Positions 39,145-41,885 of a stretch of 41,885 bases of DNA are shown in pieces. The DNA is from a virus. The notes beneath the pieces are model-generated. The model saw only the letters and a program-made list of their open reading frames with translations. It was not told where the DNA came from and ran no database searches. Both the position numbers and the translations under genes were made by a program. The stretch lies in IMG/VR virus record IMGVR_UViG_3300025030_000215, positions 1 to 41,885 of that record. One strand, given 5' to 3'. Position 1 is the first letter of the stretch. Each line of letters begins with the position of its first letter.

Positions 39145-39356
39145 CTCTTATTCCTTTCTGTACTGATCTGCTCTAAATGCCATCTTGCCATTTCACGGTC
39201 ATAGTCCTTTGTTTCTTCATCAAGTTTTGAATAGTCGCCATTTGTCCAGTAGGGCTTCCCAAAGCGTTTCTCATAGACTCGGCAGTAGCATTTGTGAATC
39301 TCTGCCGAAACTGCTTCAATTTCCAATTTGCTCTCAATCTCGTTTAAAATTCTCAT
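39141..39356 (-). CDS. Small charged protein, unknown (71 aa)
   Basis: MRILNEIESKLEIEAVSAEI... CYCRVYEKRFGKPYW is helical and Glu/Lys-rich, with a YW-containing centre. Overlaps both neighbours by ATGA. Not recognised. Confidence 0.65.
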   Translation of the reverse strand: MRILNEIESKLEIEAVSAEIHKCYCRVYEKRFGKPYWTNGDYSKLDEETKDYDREMARWHLEQISTERNKR

Positions 39357-39541
39357 ACCCCCGGCTCCAGCGATTTCTCCGGGCTGGAGCGGCCATAGTT
39401 CTGAAACTTTTCAGTAACTTCAATCATTGTTTCGACTGGGCCTTTCTCCGGGGCCTCGGATGGCTTGGGCTTCTCTTTAAAATAAAGCCGTCCACACTCT
39501 TTGCAGTAAGTTCCCTTCATGTCATCAAGCGGGTCTTTCAT
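39353..39541 (-). CDS. Small zinc-binding protein, unknown (62 aa)
   Basis: From ATG 39541 (AAAGGAGAAAGA upstream) the product begins MKDPLDDMKGTYCKECGRLY with one CxxC, then a Pro/Glu-rich region. The longer frame to 39601 runs into the PP-loop remnant and is rejected. Confidence 0.6.
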   Translation of the reverse strand: MKDPLDDMKGTYCKECGRLYFKEKPKPSEAPEKGPVETMIEVTEKFQNYGRSSPEKSLEPGV

Positions 39542-39569
39542 TCTTTCTCCTTTGCGGAAGATTTCACTT

Positions 39570-39656
39570 CTAAGCGAAACATCCACACCCGCCAAATTCA
39601 AGTTTGGCCGTCATAAAACTCCCAAGACCGCCGGAATATGAAATTATGCGCTTCAT
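39570..39656 (-). pseudogene. Remnant of a PP-loop (PAPS-reductase-like) gene
   Basis: A 28-codon frame starts MKRIISYSGGLGSFMTAKL, which is the PP-loop start of a different branch of the superfamily from the gene at 755-1453, and then ends at once with EFGGCGCFA. Full-length relatives have about 200 further residues. I recall a GGCGCF end in such proteins, so an in-frame internal deletion joining the two ends is likely. The ATG overlaps the upstream stop (ATGA), so translation is still coupled. Confidence 0.6.
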
Positions 39657-40222
39657 CCTCCCACCCGATCCTGAGAGGGCGGCTCTTGGGCCAAAGCATC
39701 ATTTGCTAATTCCCACGCATAATCCAATTCCTTCCTCGCATGACTCAGGTGATTATTCTCGGCTTCTAGCTCCTCCACGCGCTTCTCCGCAATCCTGGCC
39801 CTCTTAACTTCAGTATCACGCTCTTGAGTAAGCTCCCTGAAATTCGGATGGCTTAAATCCATAACCTGCCGCTCCATGGCTTCAAGGACATCGATGCGCT
39901 TCTTCAGAGAAGTTTCAAGCGGAGTCTCTGCCTGGCAATTTGCTTTCCAGATTTCGACTTCTTGCTTGAGGGCCTTAATTTTAGACTCTGTCACCTCAAA
40001 CCGATCAACTCCTCCAGGCTTCGTGTCCCACGCTTCAACAAGCTCACGGATTCGCATATAGGCTTCATGAAGTTCTTTGGCTTCAGCCGCCTTCACCTCC
40101 AGAGCGGCGTCTTTCTGGTTCAAAGCTTCCAAGATTCTTTCGTATTCTTTTGTGATAAAAACTTCTCCGTCAAAGCAGCCTCGCGCAATCTGCTCGTTTG
40201 ACTTCTCAGGCCGTTCCATCAT
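39653..40222 (-). CDS. Coiled-coil protein, unknown (189 aa)
   Basis: MMERPEKSNEQIARGCFDGE, then long helices with heptad spacing (EYERILEALNQKDAALEVKA, LEAMERQVMDLSHPNFREL, RIAEKRVEELEAENNHLSHA). GAGGGG precedes the ATG ATG. Its 5' end lies in the 127-bp repeat, so its upstream neighbour is either the RNA ligase or the 36-aa Cys protein, depending on the path taken. Function unknown. Confidence 0.7.
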   Translation of the reverse strand: MMERPEKSNEQIARGCFDGEVFITKEYERILEALNQKDAALEVKAAEAKELHEAYMRIRELVEAWDTKPGGVDRFEVTESKIKALKQEVEIWKANCQAETPLETSLKKRIDVLEAMERQVMDLSHPNFRELTQERDTEVKRARIAEKRVEELEAENNHLSHARKELDYAWELANDALAQEPPSQDRVGG

Positions 40223-40248
40223 CCCCTCATTTCGTTTGCGGGTCAGGC
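40122..40248. repeat. Exact 127-bp direct repeat, copy 2
   Basis: Identical to bases 1-127; sequence diverges at 40249. See copy 1. If 40248 is joined to 128 the circle is 40121 bp, leaving 40249-41885 as an alternative arm. Confidence 0.95.
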
Positions 40249-40844
40249 TTCACTAAACTTTTAGGAAGCTCATCATTTTCAATCGTTTTCTTAAACCCGC
40301 AATTTGCACCCGTGTGAAAAACCACAATTCCTTCAGGTTTCATCCATCCCGGAACCGCTCGGCTTCCTTGCTCTTTCATTGTCGCGAGAAGGCCGTCAAT
40401 TAAAATCGTATCAAAGATGCCTCGATAAAGAACCGGGACAAGATGCAGACCTTCTGGAAGTTTTTCTTGAAACTTCACAATTCTTGGATCGCCGCATGGA
40501 ATTTGTTTCGGCTCTTCACCGGCCAAACACCACCGAGTCACATTAAATAAACTCCACCGCTTTTCAGTCATCCCATATTTGCGCTGAATCCCTTGGCCCC
40601 ACCATTCGCCAAAATGCAAGCCGGGGCCAAGTTTCAAAAGTTCCTCTTTGCGCTCATGCGCCCACCGTGAGAATCCATAATTATCCTTCTCCGGCGTAAT
40701 CCATTGCGTCCGGGAGCCCGTCAGAAACTCGCCATTATCACCGATAAAGATAGAGGCATTTGTTCCGTCAATCTTCTCTGTCACAATCACTTCCCGTGAA
40801 AGCCTTGCAATCTTCGGGAACTCTTTAAACTCAATCTCGCTCAT
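40227..40844 (-). CDS. RNA ligase family protein (nucleotidyltransferase)
   Basis: From ATG 40844 the 205-aa protein carries the ligase motifs: KIDGTNAS (motif I, adenylated Lys, about residue 24), FLTGSR, HFGEWWGQGIQRKYG (motif III), PEGIVVFH (motif IV) and GFKKT (motif V). Phage RNA ligases repair tRNA or RNA cut by host defence nucleases. The ATG overlaps the upstream zinc gene by 14 bases. There is no polynucleotide kinase in the window. The last residues PDPQTK are shared with the 36-aa protein at 106-216. Confidence 0.8.
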   Translation of the reverse strand: MSEIEFKEFPKIARLSREVIVTEKIDGTNASIFIGDNGEFLTGSRTQWITPEKDNYGFSRWAHERKEELLKLGPGLHFGEWWGQGIQRKYGMTEKRWSLFNVTRWCLAGEEPKQIPCGDPRIVKFQEKLPEGLHLVPVLYRGIFDTILIDGLLATMKEQGSRAVPGWMKPEGIVVFHTGANCGFKKTIENDELPKSLVKPDPQTK

Positions 40845-41016
40845 CTTCGCCAAAACACTTTTCACACATTTGACTAATTCTTGTTTCTCTCCAGCCAGCA
40901 TCCGTATAAACATTCTCATCCGTAAAAGGTTTCTTACAAAAAATACAGATTCCTTTAGGGGCTTCTCCGACCATTTTCTTTAGCTTATCCTGAAAAATTT
41001 TAAGATTCAGTTTCAT
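40831..41016 (-). CDS. 61-aa zinc-ribbon protein
   Basis: MKLNLKIFQDKLKKMVGEAP... has CIFCKKPF and CEKCFGED, a four-Cys zinc ribbon. It lies directly before the RNA ligase with overlap, so it may be an RNA-binding partner. Its ribosome-binding site is in the 33-bp linker repeat. Confidence 0.65.
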   Translation of the reverse strand: MKLNLKIFQDKLKKMVGEAPKGICIFCKKPFTDENVYTDAGWRETRISQMCEKCFGEDERD

Positions 41017-41044
41017 TTCAGCCTCTCGTCGTGGGGGTTAAAGT
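41012..41044 (-). repeat. 33-bp linker repeat, copy 2
   Basis: Identical to 586-618. Encodes LTPTTRG and stop of the zinc-finger gene and the ribosome-binding site of the 61-aa zinc-ribbon gene. Confidence 0.9.
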
Positions 41045-41128
41045 AAATTCTATGCCGCAAACAATAGCGTGTTTTTCTGCTTGTTCTTTTTGCTCAAACA
41101 TTTTTTGACACCACTTGCAACGAAACAT
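41018..41128 (-). CDS. 36-aa C2HC zinc-finger protein
   Basis: From ATG 41128 the product MFRCKWCQKMFEQKEQAEKH plus AIVCG has Cys-x2-Cys-x12-His-x4-Cys, one classical finger. The longer frame to 41233 overlaps the methyltransferase. It ends in TLTPTTRG on the 33-bp repeat, as does the gene at 592-747. Confidence 0.55.
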   Translation of the reverse strand: MFRCKWCQKMFEQKEQAEKHAIVCGIEFTLTPTTRG

Positions 41129-41639
41129 CACTTTCGACCTCGTTTCCCCAAACGTCCCAATCTGACTTAAATAGAGGGGTATGATCTCGTTTAAACATTT
41201 CCAACTTTTTGGCTTCTGGATACCATTTATCAATCCAAACTCTAATAATATCCGGCTTATCGCTATGACTTGCCCGTGAAACTCTAAGCACAGAAGACAC
41301 TCGCAAATTGCTTGCCGGGGGAGAAAACTTTCCTTTGACTCCCACTAAAAGGATTTCGTGCTGTCCTCTAAACCAATAACCAATTCCTATTTTTTGCTTA
41401 TCCCAAACAAGACATGAACGATAATCAAATCCCCAAGCAATCAAAGTTTCGATTCCTTCTTGAAGTTTTGGGGCAGTAGTCCAAAGATAAAGAACGCTAT
41501 TTTCATCCGCTGGAATTGAAAGGCTTTTAATATTTTGAAGAGTCATAGTCTGATAATGGTTCTCAATCTTTCTTGAATTTGAAGCGCAATGCCGATATTC
41601 CCAAGGCGGATCAGCGTAAATCACTTGATACTTCCTCAT
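41094..41639 (-). CDS. MT-A70 family adenine N6-methyltransferase
   Basis: The 181-aa protein begins MRKYQVIYADPPWEYR with the DPPW catalytic motif (residues 10-13), then SVLYLWTTAPKLQEGIETLI, CLVWDKQKIGIGYWFRGQHE and a final SAM-type segment. Phage MT-A70 proteins methylate adenine in DNA, probably to evade restriction. It is preceded by the second copy of the leader element. A restriction partner is absent. Confidence 0.85.
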   Translation of the reverse strand: MRKYQVIYADPPWEYRHCASNSRKIENHYQTMTLQNIKSLSIPADENSVLYLWTTAPKLQEGIETLIAWGFDYRSCLVWDKQKIGIGYWFRGQHEILLVGVKGKFSPPASNLRVSSVLRVSRASHSDKPDIIRVWIDKWYPEAKKLEMFKRDHTPLFKSDWDVWGNEVESDVSLQVVSKNV

Positions 41640-41803
41640 TCCCTTTTCTCCTCCCTGTTAAAGATTGTCTCGGCGGCAGTTGGTCTGCAAGTTCTCATCC
41701 TCTCGCTTGGATTCCCACCGTCTTCTTTTGGCCTCTATCGGCTTACGCGATACTCAGGCTTCCACGCCACACCGAGACAACCAAACTAATTGCTAGGGCC
41801 GGG
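41637..41803 (-). promoter_or_regulatory. Paired-block leader element, copy 2
   Basis: Blocks 41766-41803 and 41637-41677 match copy 1; the pairing stem is 41770-41780 with 41665..41675, with one G-U pair. The 88-base interior differs from copy 1 apart from a GCAG...CTGC hairpin beside the stem. A 20-codon frame ending NREEKRE overlaps the methyltransferase ATG. The last 82 bases of the window (41804-41885) hold no clear gene, only weak similarity to 1600-1660. Confidence 0.6.
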
Positions 41804-41885
41804 CGCTACTCCGGCTATGGGTTTTTTATACGAGGCTTCCCGTCCTCTCAGCTTGCCGGTAATTTGGGAGCTTGATCCCTTCCGA

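Overview
The window looks like most or all of a tailed-phage genome of about 40 kb, probably assembled from a metagenome. It encodes a P22-like portal, a large terminase, an N4-gp56-type major capsid protein, a P22 gp4-like adaptor, a gp10-like tail nozzle and a run of probable ejection proteins, so a short-tailed (podovirus-like) virion is likely. Almost every gene is on the minus strand, so transcription runs from high to low coordinates. Start and stop codons commonly overlap (ATGA, GTGA or TAATG). The host cannot be named. A RlpA-like envelope protein and a heptosyltransferase-like domain suggest a Gram-negative bacterium. I see no integrase, no DNA or RNA polymerase and no classical lysozyme.

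Reading in the transcription direction, the right arm (41885-36235) holds MT-A70 methyltransferase, RNA ligase and many 30-200 aa accessory genes, including cysteine-rich mini-proteins, an unpaired Phd-like antitoxin and the remnant of a PP-loop gene. At 36215-36070 a sigma70-type promoter, a stem-loop and an intrinsic terminator precede the late genes, a layout that would suit antitermination. The packaging and head genes follow (36050-29838). A glycan-type cassette (28341-19597) comes next: a DegT aminotransferase, a GT9-methyltransferase-GT4 fusion, three further methyltransferases and two paralogous GT-A-like proteins. It lies between genes for long poly-serine/arginine proteins (28719-29765 upstream; 17718-19199 and 16090-17718 downstream). 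The tail and ejection genes (16081-9334) and small membrane proteins (9116-7466) come after that. Below 7465 lie a promoter region and a replication/recombination operon: RlpA-like protein, pentapeptide protein, PD-(D/E)XK nuclease, a replisome-organiser-like protein with origin-like repeats inside its gene, a DUF559 nuclease, NinG, an Acb2/Tad1-like candidate and a PAPS-reductase-like protein.

Only three genes are on the plus strand: two HNH endonucleases and a 44-aa membrane protein. Two of the three have near-identical extended -10 promoters.

The most interesting ideas are three. First, the glycosyltransferase cassette may decorate the serine tracts of the phage's own fibres. Second, the two ends of the window (128-1668 and 40249-41885) look like alternative gene cassettes for one locus, joined by short linkers made of a gene's last codons plus a ribosome-binding site; bases 1-127 are an exact copy of 40122-40248. 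Third, a replication origin may be embedded in the initiator-like gene. Functions are assigned from motifs read by eye; no database search was possible.
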